Assembly: GCA_944362555.1 (NCBI GenBank)
Contig: CALVTL010000002.1
Location: 38,242-102,241, forward strand
Reading direction: 5' to 3'
Origin: an uncultured Clostridia bacterium
GTDB lineage: Bacteria; Bacillota; Clostridia; Christensenellales; Borkfalkiaceae
DNA length: 64,000 nt
The notes under the pieces: model-generated
What the model saw: only the letters and a program-made list of their open reading frames with translations
The model's database searches: none
What the model was told of the DNA's origin: nothing
Part shown: positions 45,131 to 54,108 of the stretch, piece after piece
Layout of the letters: every line of letters begins with the position of its first letter
Position numbering within the stretch: the stretch's first letter is position 1
Made by a program: the position numbers and the translations under genes

Positions 45131-45237
45131 AGGGTGCCGAGCGGAGCGAGGCGGGAGGGTTGTAAAGGTCGGCGCCGCGCGTGCACGACAACCCCTCCGT
45201 CTTGCCTTCGGCAATCCACCTCCCCTTAAATAGGGCT

Positions 45238-45265
45238 CCCACAAAAATTTTTAAATTTTTGTGGG
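45238..45265. repeat. 28-bp palindrome
   Basis: CCCACAAAAATTT, two T, AAATTTTTGTGGG: perfect 13-bp arms. A nearly identical palindrome is at 56172-56199. Confidence 0.85.
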
Positions 45266-45329
45266 ATAGACGCAGGAGAGGCGAGAGAAGAGGAAGGTTT
45301 CCCCCCAAGGGGAAGCCTTGGGGCGCGGG

Positions 45330-45408
45330 GGAGTGACAAAGGGCAAGGGGATCCCTCACGGGCAAGCGCGCGCGTCTTTCGGCGCGCGCGCTTGCCGTTC
45401 GGGATGAC
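45330..45408. repeat. Dispersed element, partial copy C
   Basis: Shares GGGGATCCCTCACGGGC, the GGCAAGCGCGCG/CGCGCGCTTGCC hairpin and the closing GTTCGGGATGAC with copy B, but lacks the GTCATTCCG end. Confidence 0.75.
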
Positions 45409-45686
45409 ATAAGGGGGCACTCTCCTGCAGGGTGAGGCAAGAAAGCCTTCTCCCTCGGGGGGTGAGCCGCGCGTTATGCGCACCACCACGGTGTGGTGTG
45501 CGCACGCGGCGAACTGAGGTTTTTGCCATTGTGGGCAAAAACCGTGACCGCCGGCGGCGTCGCTCCTTACGCCGCTAAGACAGGTGTCACGAAGTGACGG
45601 ATGAGGGGTCAAGCAGGGAAGCAGTTCCTGTGCTGTCCCCCTCATCACCGCCTTCGGCAGCCCCCAAGGGGAAGCCTTGGGGCGCG

Positions 45687-45749
45687 GGGGAGGGACAAAA
45701 GGTAAGGGGATCCCTCACGGGCAGGCGCGCGCTTGCCGTTCGGGATGAC
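45687..45749. repeat. Dispersed element, partial copy D
   Basis: Shortest copy. It keeps GGGGATCCCTCACGGGC and GCGCGCGCTTGCCGTTCGGG followed by ATGAC, but has lost most of the left hairpin arm. Confidence 0.7.
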
Positions 45750-45836
45750 GTAAGGGGGCGCGCGCACTCTCCCGCGGGATGACATATAAAGGGCAAAAGG
45801 GGCATTTTTCGGGCGGGCGGGGCATAGCATACCATT

Positions 45837-48488
45837 ATGGAACAGTACGGCATGAGCATACAGGAAGTCATGGCAACGTTAAAGTGCGGCGAGGAGGGGC
45901 TCTCCGCCGCCGAAGCGGAGCGCCGTCTCGCCCAAGGCGGGCGGAACGCCATCGAGGAGGGCAAAAAGCGCAGCAAGCTGCTGCTCTTTTTTTCGCAGTT
46001 CGCAGACCTCATGACCGTCATCCTCATCCTCGCCGCCGTGCTCTCCGCCGTGCTCGCCTTCGTCACGGGGGACAGGACGGAGCTCGCCGACACGGGCATC
46101 CTCCTCTTCGTCATCCTGCTCAACGCCGTCGTGGGCTTTTTGCAGCAGTACCGCGCCGACGCCGCCATCGAGAAATTAAAAAAACTCTCCGCCTGCGAGG
46201 CGAAGGCGGTGCGCGGCGGGCGGGTCGTCAAGGTGGACGCGGAGACGCTCGTCCCGGGCGACGTCATCGAGCTTGAGGAGGGCGACCGCGTTCCCGCGGA
46301 CTGCCGCGTCTTATCGGCGGAAAATTTCCGCTGCGACGAATCCATGCTCACGGGCGAGAGCAGGGCGGTCAAAAAATACGACTGCGTCGTCAGCCGCGCG
46401 GCGCTCTCTGCGCGCGCCAACACGGCGCATCTGGGGACTTTCTGCGTGAGCGGCAGGGCGCGCTGCCTCGTCACCGCCTGCGGCATGGACACCGAGATGG
46501 GCAGGATCGCCCGCCTTCTGCATAAGAGCAAGCCCGCGCCCGCCCCCCTCGATAAGACCGTTGCGCGGCTCGGAAAGGTCATCACGTTCACCGTCATCTC
46601 CATCGCCGCCGCCCTCTTTCTCGCCTCCCTTTTCGCGGGCAGGGTGAGCTTTTTGGAGAGCCTCATGAGCGCCGTCGCCGTGGCGGTCGCCGCCATCCCG
46701 GAGGGCATGGGCGCCGTCGTCACCGTCATCCTCGCGCTGGGCGTGCAGCGCATGGCGTCCTCGCGCGCCGTCATGCGGCGGTTGGGCGCCGTCGAGAGCC
46801 TGGGCGGGTGCACCGTCATCTGCTCGGATAAGACGGGCACGCTCACCAGAAATAAAATGACGGTGGAGACGATCTGCACGGTGTTTTCCCATACCATGTC
46901 CGAAGGCGGCGCCAAGAGCGGGGCGGACGGGACTACCATGACCGAGGCGGAGCTCGTGCGCTGTATGCGCATCTGCCACACGGTGAAGGGGCGCGCGGGG
47001 GCGTATGTCGGCGACCCCACCGAGGTCGCGCTCGTCGAATACGCCGACCGCATGGGGGATGCGACGCAGGCGGAACGGGTGGGCGGAACGCCCTTTTCCT
47101 CCGAGCGCAAGATGATGAGCGTGCTCGCGCGCACGCAGGAGGGGGTGCGCCTGTATGCAAAGGGGGGCGCGGACGTCCTGCTCAAAAAATGCACCCGCCT
47201 TCTGACGGAGAAGGGGGAGCGGGAACTCACCGAGGCGGACAGGGAGCGCATCCGCGCGGCTGCCGCGGGGTACGCCTCGCGCGCGATGCGCGTGCTCGGC
47301 TTTGCGCGCGGGGAGACGGAACGGGAGGAAGGGCTCACCTTTCTGGGGCTCGCCGCCATGCTCGATCCTCCCAAGGAGGGGGTGAAAGAGGCGGTCGCCG
47401 CCTGCCGCAGCGCGGGGGTGCGCACGGTGATGATCACGGGGGACGCTCCCGAGACGGCGCTCGCCATCGCGCGGCGGCTGGGCATTGCGCGCGGACGGGG
47501 AGAAGTGCTCACGGGGGAGGAGCTGGACGGCATGACGGAAGAGGAACTCTCCCGCCGTGCAAAAAAGGTGAGCGTGTACGCGCGCGTGTCGCCCGGGCAC
47601 AAGCAGAGCATCGTCCACGCGCTCCGGCGGGCGGGTGAGGTGGTCGCCATGACGGGGGACGGCGTCAACGACGCGCCCGCCTTAAAGTCCGCCGACGTGG
47701 GCGTGGCGATGGGCTCGGGCACCGACGTCACCAAGAACGCCGCCGACGTCGTGCTCACCGACGACGACTTCTCCACGATGGTGCGCGCGGTGGAGGAGGG
47801 GCGCAACGTCTTTTTCAACATCAAAAAGACGGTCTCCTTCTTCCTCTCCACCAACTTTGCCGAGGTGCTCTCCGTCTTTGTCGTCTCCCTCTTTTTGTGG
47901 AATTACGACTTTCTCACCTCCACCCAGCTCCTGTGGGTCAACCTCATCACCGACTCTCTGCCCGTCGTCGCGCTCGGCGTCGAACGTACCCGCGGGGCGA
48001 TGGCACGCCCGCCCGTCTCCGAGCGGGAGATCTTCTCCCCGCGCGCGGTCTGCTCCATGCTATTTTTCGGTGTCATGCTCTCCGCCGTCGTGCTCGCGCA
48101 GTTCGGCGTGCTGCTGCGCCTCTACGGCAACGCCGTCGCCGTCACGGCTGCCTTTCTCACCATCTCCCTTTCCGAGCTTCTGCACGTATTCAACGTGCGC
48201 GCCGAGGATGGCAAACACCGCTTTATGGACCACTTCTCCAACCGCGCCCTCCTCGTCACCGTCGCGGTGGGGGTGGCGCTCAACGTGCTGCTCGTCGTCA
48301 CGCCCGCCCTGCGCACTGCCTTCCGCCTCACGCCGCTCACGGCGGCGCAGTGGCTGTGGGTGGCGGGGTGCTCGCTCGCCGTCCTGCCGCTGGGCGCGGC
48401 GTACCGCGTATCTCTGCGCGCCCTCGGGCGGCGCGGGCTGCTCAATAGGCGCAAAAGGCGTATCCCCGTGCGCGGAAGTGCGCAATGA
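45837..48488 (+). CDS. Calcium-type P-ATPase (P2A)
   Basis: 883 residues. The actuator domain has MLTGES; the phosphorylation site is D331 in SDKTGTLT; the hinge is MTGDGVNDAPALK. Transport-site motifs resemble SERCA: IPEGMGAVVTVILALG in helix 4, TNFAEVL in helix 5 and NLITDSLPVVALG in helix 6, which favour calcium as substrate. An N-terminal cation-ATPase domain (GLSAAEAERRLAQGGRNAI) and a C-terminal helix bundle are complete. It would export calcium using ATP. The ribosome binding site before 45837 is weak and I see no clear promoter in the repeat-rich upstream DNA. Its 3' end overlaps the convergent deacetylase gene by 47 bp. Confidence 0.93.
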   Translation: MEQYGMSIQEVMATLKCGEEGLSAAEAERRLAQGGRNAIEEGKKRSKLLLFFSQFADLMTVILILAAVLSAVLAFVTGDRTELADTGILLFVILLNAVVGFLQQYRADAAIEKLKKLSACEAKAVRGGRVVKVDAETLVPGDVIELEEGDRVPADCRVLSAENFRCDESMLTGESRAVKKYDCVVSRAALSARANTAHLGTFCVSGRARCLVTACGMDTEMGRIARLLHKSKPAPAPLDKTVARLGKVITFTVISIAAALFLASLFAGRVSFLESLMSAVAVAVAAIPEGMGAVVTVILALGVQRMASSRAVMRRLGAVESLGGCTVICSDKTGTLTRNKMTVETICTVFSHTMSEGGAKSGADGTTMTEAELVRCMRICHTVKGRAGAYVGDPTEVALVEYADRMGDATQAERVGGTPFSSERKMMSVLARTQEGVRLYAKGGADVLLKKCTRLLTEKGERELTEADRERIRAAAAGYASRAMRVLGFARGETEREEGLTFLGLAAMLDPPKEGVKEAVAACRSAGVRTVMITGDAPETALAIARRLGIARGRGEVLTGEELDGMTEEELSRRAKKVSVYARVSPGHKQSIVHALRRAGEVVAMTGDGVNDAPALKSADVGVAMGSGTDVTKNAADVVLTDDDFSTMVRAVEEGRNVFFNIKKTVSFFLSTNFAEVLSVFVVSLFLWNYDFLTSTQLLWVNLITDSLPVVALGVERTRGAMARPPVSEREIFSPRAVCSMLFFGVMLSAVVLAQFGVLLRLYGNAVAVTAAFLTISLSELLHVFNVRAEDGKHRFMDHFSNRALLVTVAVGVALNVLLVVTPALRTAFRLTPLTAAQWLWVAGCSLAVLPLGAAYRVSLRALGRRGLLNRRKRRIPVRGSAQ

Positions 48489-49185
48489 TGGCGGGCAGCG
48501 CCTCGGCGGTCGCCTTGTGCGGCGCGCTGTCGTGCAGCAAAAGCACCACCGTGTTCCGTTTCCCCGCCGTGCGGATGCTCATTTCGACGAGCGTTTCGGC
48601 ATCCGCGCCGCGCACTTCTTCGTCCCCGCACACGGCGTTCCAGCGCACCACGCGGTAGCCGAGCCCCTCCAGAAGGGCGGTCTGCTGCTCCCGCCGCGCC
48701 CCGCCGCCCCCGGGGAAGCGGTAGCAGCGCGCCGTGACGCCCGTCACGCGGCGGATGCACTCCGCGCACGCGGCGACGTCGGAGAGCAGCGCCTCGTCCG
48801 AGGCATAGATGGCGGAATAATCGTGGCTGGCGGAATGCACGCCCACCGTGTGCCCCTCGCGCACGATGCGCCGCAGCACCTCCTCCCGCCCGGGAACGCG
48901 GTCGCTCACGATGAAAAAGGTCGCCTTCACTCCCTCGCGGCGCAGGGTGTCGAGGACGCGCCCCGTTACCACGGTGCTGGGCCCGTCGTCAAAGGTGAGG
49001 TAGATGCGCTTCTCCTTTGTAGGCGCTCCCTCGGGGAGCGACGCCGCATCCGCACATTCCGCACGTTCCGCACGTTCCGCCGCGGCGCACGGAAAGGGCG
49101 CGCGGAAGGGGACGCGCAGGGGCACGGCAAAGAGAAGGAGCAGCGCGGTGAACAGCGCGGCAAGGGCGAGTTGCTTTTTCTGCAT
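48442..49185 (-). CDS. Polysaccharide deacetylase, secreted or membrane-anchored
   Basis: 247 residues. The N-terminal hydrophobic segment (residues ~6-28) is a signal or anchor. The NodB domain has the catalytic TFDDGPS motif (D66, D67) and the metal-binding HSASH (H117, H121), followed by YRFPGGGG and a late LLLHD block. It removes N- or O-acetyl groups from peptidoglycan or another polysaccharide; sporulation PdaA/CDA-like enzymes are the closest general type. The ATG at 49185 begins MQKKQLALAA; extensions upstream run into the divergent promoter region. It is convergent with the P-ATPase gene and overlaps its 3' end, and divergent from galM. Confidence 0.92.
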   Translation of the reverse strand: MQKKQLALAALFTALLLLFAVPLRVPFRAPFPCAAAERAERAECADAASLPEGAPTKEKRIYLTFDDGPSTVVTGRVLDTLRREGVKATFFIVSDRVPGREEVLRRIVREGHTVGVHSASHDYSAIYASDEALLSDVAACAECIRRVTGVTARCYRFPGGGGARREQQTALLEGLGYRVVRWNAVCGDEEVRGADAETLVEMSIRTAGKRNTVVLLLHDSAPHKATAEALPAIIAHFRARGYAFCAY

Positions 49186-49216
49186 AATTTCAGTCTGGGT
49201 ATTTTTGGAAAAATTA

Positions 49217-49245
49217 TTTACTTTTTGCCCCGTCCGTGCTATAAT
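49217..49245 (+). promoter_or_regulatory. Sigma-A promoter of galM
   Basis: TTTACT (49217-49222), 17 nt, TATAAT (49240-49245). The expected start site is near 49252, leaving a leader of about 37 nt. Confidence 0.75.
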
Positions 49246-49288
49246 AGTGCGGAAAGAAAGGCGGGAACTGCCGCAGGAGGGTAAAGTT

Positions 49289-50329
49289 ATGATCTCTACG
49301 AGGATCTTCGGCAAGACGCAGGACGGCAAAGAAGTCCTGGCATTCGACTTCACGGACAAGCAGTATAAGGCGACCGTGTTAAACTACGGCGGGATCATCC
49401 AGAGCATCGTCGTGCCCGACAAGAACGGAAATCCTACCGACGTCATTCTGGGCTACAACGACGTCGCGGGGTACGAGAACAACGGCGGCTATCTGGGCGC
49501 GCTCATCGGGCGCTTCGGCAACCGCATCGGCGAGGGCAAACTCACCATCGACGGCACCACCTATCAGCTCTACTGCAACGACCGCGGCAACCACCTGCAC
49601 GGCGGCAAGGTCGGGTTCAACAAAAAGATCTGGGCGCATGAAGTGGTGGGGGACGAGCTCCGCCTCTCCATCCTCTCCCCCGACGGCGAGGAGAACTATC
49701 CCGGCAACCTGAAGGTGCGCGTGACGTACATCTTCGAGAACGGGGAGATGCGCATCCACTACTCCGCCACGACGGACAAAAAGACGGCGATCAACCTCAC
49801 CAATCACGCCTATTTCAACTTAAACGGCGAGGGCGACGGCAGCATTCTCAACAACATTTTGTGGATCGACTGCGACGAGATCACGCCCACCAATCCCACC
49901 ATGATCCCCGTGGGGGGCTTTAAGAAGGTGGTCTGCACGCCCTTCGACTTCAACGTCCCCAAGGCGATCGGGCAGGACATCAACGCCAACGACGTTGACC
50001 TGAAGCAGGGCAACGGGTACGACCACTGCCACGTCCTCAAAAACAAGTGCGGCGTGTATGCAAAGTACGCCGTCGCCGAGAGCAAAAAGACGGGCATCCG
50101 CATGACCTGCCGCACCGATATGCCCGCGGTGCAGTTCTATGCGGGCAACGGGCTCCACCAGCAGGGCAAGACCATCTTCTATGGCAGCCGCGCGGGCTTC
50201 TGCCTGGAAACGCAGATGATCCCCAACAACGTCAACGTGCCCGAATACGCCGCAAAGGGCAGCTCCATCCTTTCCCCGGGCGAGGACTACGAGTTCACGG
50301 CGTCCTATCAGTTTGACGTCGTCCGGTAA
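49289..50329 (+). CDS. galM: Aldose 1-epimerase (galactose mutarotase)
   Basis: About 346 residues. It interconverts alpha and beta anomers of galactose or glucose. Family blocks: KATVLNYGGIIQSIVVPD, GYENNGGYLGALIGRFGNRI, RGNHLHGGKVGFNKKIW with a conserved histidine, and NLTNHAYFNLNGEG with the general-acid histidine. The ATG at 49289 follows AGGAGG by 8 nt; in-frame extensions upstream lack similarity and cross the promoter. A single-gene unit with its own promoter and terminator. Confidence 0.95.
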   Translation: MISTRIFGKTQDGKEVLAFDFTDKQYKATVLNYGGIIQSIVVPDKNGNPTDVILGYNDVAGYENNGGYLGALIGRFGNRIGEGKLTIDGTTYQLYCNDRGNHLHGGKVGFNKKIWAHEVVGDELRLSILSPDGEENYPGNLKVRVTYIFENGEMRIHYSATTDKKTAINLTNHAYFNLNGEGDGSILNNILWIDCDEITPTNPTMIPVGGFKKVVCTPFDFNVPKAIGQDINANDVDLKQGNGYDHCHVLKNKCGVYAKYAVAESKKTGIRMTCRTDMPAVQFYAGNGLHQQGKTIFYGSRAGFCLETQMIPNNVNVPEYAAKGSSILSPGEDYEFTASYQFDVVR

Positions 50330-50379
50330 GGCGCGAAAAAGAACGGCACGGGAGACATCTTTCGGAAATAGAGAATGAT

Positions 50380-50416
50380 AAATCCGCCCCTGCGCAAACG
50401 GCGCAGGGGCGGATTT
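50380..50416. terminator. Bidirectional terminator hairpin
   Basis: A perfect 16-bp stem AAATCCGCCCCTGCGC/GCGCAGGGGCGGATTT with a five-base loop lies 50 nt after the galM stop and 2 nt before the VWA-gene stop. The A and T ends of the stem let it act on both strands. Confidence 0.88.
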
Positions 50417-50418
50417 GG

Positions 50419-52179
50419 TTATTGCAGATAAAATACGGGGCCTTTGGGCGGGAAGGGGAGCGTGCGCCCCTTTGGAACGAGGTAAGCGTGGTCGCGGCCG
50501 TACAGCGTGAGGCGGTCGCAGTAGCCGTCCGTGATGAGGAGCAGGGGCGCTTCTTTCGGGAAGTCGGGCGCGTGTTCCAGAAGTTCGACGGCGGGCTGTA
50601 AAACCGTTCCGCCCCGTCCGCGCACGCGGACGCTGCCCGCAATGGACAGGACGTCCATATATCCCTGATCATATGCCGCGGCATCACAGAACACCACCCG
50701 CACATAGCGCACGTCGCGCGCTTCGGCATAGCTTGCTATGGCGCCCAGCGCCGCGGCAAGCAGGTTTCGATCCATGGAACCGGAGGTGTCCAGTACCACG
50801 CCGAATGTCCTGCCCGCAAGCGCCTGTTCCGTCAGCCGCACGGAGGGACGGGGGATCTCCGGCGTAGCGGACTGCCGCCTGCTCAGCCGCGCATAGGTGC
50901 GCTGCTTTTCCAGGGGCTGAAAGCGGTCGTCGAACCACCTTGCAAGCTGTACGTCCCACGGGATGGGCGGCTGCGAGAGGGCGCGGATCTCCTCCACAAG
51001 TCCCTCCGGCAGCAGTCCGCGGCCGTAGCTTTCATGATATTCCAGCCCCCGCAGGATGGCGCTGCGGCACCAGGCATCCAGTTCTGCCCCCTCTTTGGTG
51101 GATGTCCAGCCCGGATCCGGGAAGAGAATATCATGCTGCGCCATGCGCCGGTATTTGCGCAGATTCTGTGTCAGCAGGTCATACACATTCTCGGCGGACA
51201 GGCCGTCGAGGGCGTTGTCGTAGAGGACATCCTCGGGCATAGCGCCCACATTCATCGTGCGCAGCCATCCGTTGATCACATAGTCGCACGCCACGTTCCA
51301 CAGTTCGGGATCGCGGCCGCCCATTCGTTCGTCGTGGCGCAGGGCAGCGTGCAGGTATTCGTGCGCGAAGATAAATTTCCACTCCTCCGGCGTGTAGGAC
51401 GCATAGGGATTGAGGTAGATCTCCTGCATCTGGCAGGAGATCGCTGCGGTACGGATGCCCATACGCTGTACGGCGTTGCCGTCCGCAACCAGGCGGAATC
51501 CCACCGCCAACCCGCCCAGAAGGGGATAACTCGACAGGAACCACTCCTGCGTTTCGCGGAAGAGGACGGGCAGATCGTCGTGCGCCTCCGATGCGCCGCC
51601 CGCATAGTTGACGGCGGCGCGCAGGGCGGCGCGCAGCCCCGTGCCGAGCAATTTCTGCCAGTCGGGCGGCTTTCCCCAGCGCCTTGGCCTCTCGTTCCAA
51701 ACCATGTCCGGCCTGCCGCCGCCCATTGCGGAAAACCCGAGGTATCCGCGGCTGCCGTGTTCGTGCAGAAACGCAAAGAGCTTCTCCTCATCGTGAACAT
51801 TGTCCGCAAGCGGATTGCGCAGTTCGTCGGGCGGCGTCCCGATGTGAAGATCGGCGGCATAGCGCGCCGCAGTACAGTCGCAGGCGATGATCCAAAGGGG
51901 ATCCCGCATCCGCTCTTCGCAAAAATGCCCCAGCCCGAGGTGGAGGAGACAGAGGGTGAATATATACATCCATTCCTGTTCGCCTGCGCGGCGGCGGGAG
52001 TTTGCATGGAGAAAGCCTTCCTGATCGATCCATGCCCAGTCCTCCTTCTGCAGGGTTTCCTCCTCCGAAAGGTACACCTCGTCGGCGAGCGGAGCAAGTG
52101 CCGGATGCTGTTCCAGGGCGCGCCACGCCGCACGCAGCGCCGCGCGGGCAGGATTGTCCTGCTCTTTTCTGCGGCTCAT
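50419..52179 (-). CDS. Putative metallopeptidase with VWA-like domain (DUF2201 type)
   Basis: 586 residues. The N-terminal half carries a zincin motif HEYLHAALRH (H273, E274, H277). The C-terminal VWA-like domain has the MIDAS motif DTSGS at 464-468 and later LLLITDGYCD. Proteins of this architecture are nearly always encoded with a MoxR AAA+ ATPase, as here, and the pair is thought to act as a chaperone or metal-insertion machine; the client is unknown. The start overlaps the ATPase stop by 4 nt. No signal peptide, so cytoplasmic. Confidence 0.88.
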   Translation of the reverse strand: MSRRKEQDNPARAALRAAWRALEQHPALAPLADEVYLSEEETLQKEDWAWIDQEGFLHANSRRRAGEQEWMYIFTLCLLHLGLGHFCEERMRDPLWIIACDCTAARYAADLHIGTPPDELRNPLADNVHDEEKLFAFLHEHGSRGYLGFSAMGGGRPDMVWNERPRRWGKPPDWQKLLGTGLRAALRAAVNYAGGASEAHDDLPVLFRETQEWFLSSYPLLGGLAVGFRLVADGNAVQRMGIRTAAISCQMQEIYLNPYASYTPEEWKFIFAHEYLHAALRHDERMGGRDPELWNVACDYVINGWLRTMNVGAMPEDVLYDNALDGLSAENVYDLLTQNLRKYRRMAQHDILFPDPGWTSTKEGAELDAWCRSAILRGLEYHESYGRGLLPEGLVEEIRALSQPPIPWDVQLARWFDDRFQPLEKQRTYARLSRRQSATPEIPRPSVRLTEQALAGRTFGVVLDTSGSMDRNLLAAALGAIASYAEARDVRYVRVVFCDAAAYDQGYMDVLSIAGSVRVRGRGGTVLQPAVELLEHAPDFPKEAPLLLITDGYCDRLTLYGRDHAYLVPKGRTLPFPPKGPVFYLQ

Positions 52180-53234
52180 GCGTTGCGTTTGTCCGCGATG
52201 CGCGGAATATCGCGGAAGAGCTCTACCACGAACCAGTCTGGCAGTTCGCTGCCGTCCTCCGGCGTCACCGCCATGCGGGCAATCTCAAGGCTGATCTCGG
52301 CAAGCTCGGCAATCCGGCTCTTTGCCTGCGCGGCCAGCGTCTGGCTCTCGCCGCGCAGGGCGCTGCGGTCTTTTGGAAGTTCTTTGATGAGGCGCGCCCG
52401 CATCGACTGCGCCAGAAAATACAATACGTCTCTTTCTTCGGGCTGTTTCGGCCACGGCTGCTCGCCGGACAGGATCTTGTCAAGTGCATACTGATTGCGC
52501 ACCTGCCGCACATAGGCAAGAAACTGTGTGGCGTGCTGGGGGCTCAGACACCCCGTTGCCAGGATCCGCAAGGCGTCCTCGCCGATGGCGGGGCCGTAGC
52601 TCGTGATGGCATCGCTGAGCATATGCCATGAGCGCGGCGTGGAGAATGGCTCCTCCGTCTTGGGCGGCTTTGACCAGAGGTGATCGGGACGGTTTGCGAT
52701 GTAGTCATATACATAGGGGTGGATGCCGTTCTGCGCCGCCCATTCCAGCCAGAGTTTGGGACTTGCGATGAGCTCGACGTGAAACATTCGGTTGATGAGG
52801 GCGGAGGACATGGGACGGGTGATGGCATTGTCCTGCGCACGGTTGCCCGCACCCACGACAATGGAGCCCTCGGGCAGGCGGTACTCGCCGATGCGCCGCT
52901 CATGGATGAGGGAATAGAATGCCTTCTGCACCTCGGAAGAACAGGCGTTCAGTTCGTCGAGGAAGAGGACATAGGGCTGTGAGCGGGCAATGACGCGGGG
53001 AGGGCAAAAGCGGCTGAAACCGTCAATGATCTGCGGCACGCCGATGATGTCCTCGGGCGCCAGCTGACTGCCCAGCAGGGATACGCATTCCAGCCCGAGC
53101 TGTTCGGCAAATTTCTGCACGATGGCGGATTTGCCGATGCCGGGCGCGCCCCAGATGAACACGGGCCGGATGAGCCCCACATTCAAAAGGATGTCCAGCA
53201 GCTGTTTATGATTGACGGTCGTCGTCAGATTCAT
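52176..53234 (-). CDS. MoxR-type AAA+ ATPase
   Basis: 352 residues. Walker A is GAPGIGKS (29-36), Walker B is LFLDE (90-94), and the sensor block GAGNRAQDN follows. MoxR ATPases work with VWA-domain partners, and the gene downstream encodes one in an overlapping reading frame. The first gene of a two-gene unit with a recognisable promoter at 53305-53333. No bacteriochlorophyll or methanol-dehydrogenase genes are nearby, so this is one of the general-purpose MoxR branches. Confidence 0.9.
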   Translation of the reverse strand: MNLTTTVNHKQLLDILLNVGLIRPVFIWGAPGIGKSAIVQKFAEQLGLECVSLLGSQLAPEDIIGVPQIIDGFSRFCPPRVIARSQPYVLFLDELNACSSEVQKAFYSLIHERRIGEYRLPEGSIVVGAGNRAQDNAITRPMSSALINRMFHVELIASPKLWLEWAAQNGIHPYVYDYIANRPDHLWSKPPKTEEPFSTPRSWHMLSDAITSYGPAIGEDALRILATGCLSPQHATQFLAYVRQVRNQYALDKILSGEQPWPKQPEERDVLYFLAQSMRARLIKELPKDRSALRGESQTLAAQAKSRIAELAEISLEIARMAVTPEDGSELPDWFVVELFRDIPRIADKRNA

Positions 53235-53277
53235 GTCTTCCCCCGTTCTTCCGTTCAGATACGTTTGTATCGCAGTG

Positions 53278-53304
53278 TATGATAATCTTGTTCATTATGA
53301 TAAT
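53278..53304 (-). promoter_or_regulatory. Direct repeat at the moxR start site, possible operator
   Basis: TATGATAAT occurs at 53278-53286 and 53296-53304 (18-bp period; ATTATCATA in the reading direction of moxR). The second copy abuts the -10 box. Two helically phased half-sites at the start site look like a regulator-binding site; no regulator gene is adjacent. Confidence 0.5.
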
Positions 53305-53333
53305 ATGGTAGCATATGTCCTTTGCATTGTCAA
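53305..53333 (-). promoter_or_regulatory. Probable promoter of the moxR-VWA unit
   Basis: Minus strand TTGACA (53328-53333), 17 nt, TACCAT (53305-53310). The -35 box is perfect and the -10 box is a weaker TAnnnT form. Confidence 0.6.
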
Positions 53334-53448
53334 GGGGACAAACAGGTGCAGTAAATCAAAAAAATTTCCGAAAAATTTTGTAAATGGTGTTTAATTTCCG
53401 CAGAATGGTTTTATATGAAAGGTGACGAAAATCAGCGAAGGTAACGAC

Positions 53449-54072
53449 GTGAAAGAAAAGAAAACGACAACGCTCCCCGACGAGGGGACGCAGCCCGAAG
53501 TGCAGCCCGAGGCACAGCCCGAAGGAGCGGAACAGCCCGAAGGGGCGGCCGCGCAGCAGGCGCAGCCCGCGCAGGACGCGGCGCAGCCCGCAGCGGAGAA
53601 CGTTCCCGCCGAGCCCTCGGCGCAGCAGCTCGAAGAGAGCCTTTCAAAGGCGCTCTCCGACGCGGAGGACTATAAAAAGAAGTGGTATTCCGTCTCGGCG
53701 GAGTATGAAAATTACCGCAAGCGCACCGCCTCCGCCCGTTCGCAGGCGTATACGGAGGGAAGGAGCGACGTCATCGTCAAACTCTTCCCCATTGCCGACA
53801 GTCTGGAGCGCGCCCTCACGGCGTGTGCGGACGACAAGACGCGGGAGGGCATCGCCATGGTGCTCAAGAACTTTGAAAAGCTCCTCGAAGGGGAGCACGT
53901 CACGGCCATCGCGCCCGTCGGAGAGCCCTTCGACGCCGCCCGCTGCGAGGCGATCCTCGCCGTCGACCCCAAGGAGGGGGAGGAGAGCGGCATCGTCAGA
54001 GAGGTCTACGCCAAGGGCTATGAACAAAACGGCAAGATCCTGCGGTTTGCGCAGGTTCTGGTCACAAAATAA
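53449..54072 (+). CDS. grpE: Nucleotide exchange factor GrpE
   Basis: About 207 residues. It releases ADP from DnaK. The N-terminal ~65 residues are a low-complexity Glu/Pro/Gln/Ala tail, then a long helix (KALSDAEDYKKKWYSVSAEY then ENYRKRTASAR) and the C-terminal beta domain (GAEPFD-like VGEPFDAARCEAILAV). I prefer the GTG at 53449, with AAGG 7 nt upstream, over a GTG at 53422 that has no usable site; both are in frame. It is 36 nt upstream of dnaK. No hrcA gene precedes it and no CIRCE operator (TTAGCACTC inverted repeat) is visible, so regulation differs from the usual hrcA-grpE-dnaK-dnaJ operon. Confidence 0.88.
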   Translation: MKEKKTTTLPDEGTQPEVQPEAQPEGAEQPEGAAAQQAQPAQDAAQPAAENVPAEPSAQQLEESLSKALSDAEDYKKKWYSVSAEYENYRKRTASARSQAYTEGRSDVIVKLFPIADSLERALTACADDKTREGIAMVLKNFEKLLEGEHVTAIAPVGEPFDAARCEAILAVDPKEGEESGIVREVYAKGYEQNGKILRFAQVLVTK

Positions 54073-54108
54073 AAAACATTCAAGGGAATATAGAAGGAGA
54101 ATACAAAT

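Larger units (their letters stand above)
44719..45836. other. Repeat-rich intergenic region, no gene seen
   Basis: About 1.1 kb with no credible gene although several frames are open. It holds copies B, C and D of the GTCATTCCG...GGGATGAC family, two full and one partial unit of a 93-bp tandem repeat, a 28-bp palindrome, and hairpins such as GCGCACCACCAC/GTGTGGTGTGCGC near 45478-45503 and GTTTTTGCC/GGCAAAAAC near 45520. Such density suggests an insertion hot-spot for non-coding repeats. Confidence 0.75.

Noticed and set aside
44918-45244. Open frame with 31-residue repeats through the tandem repeats
   Set aside because: The periodicity is that of the 93-bp DNA repeat; there is no ribosome binding site and the frame is low-complexity with hairpin sequence.
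53235-53448. CIRCE operator before grpE
   Set aside because: I looked for TTAGCACTC and its 9-nt-spaced complement and found neither.
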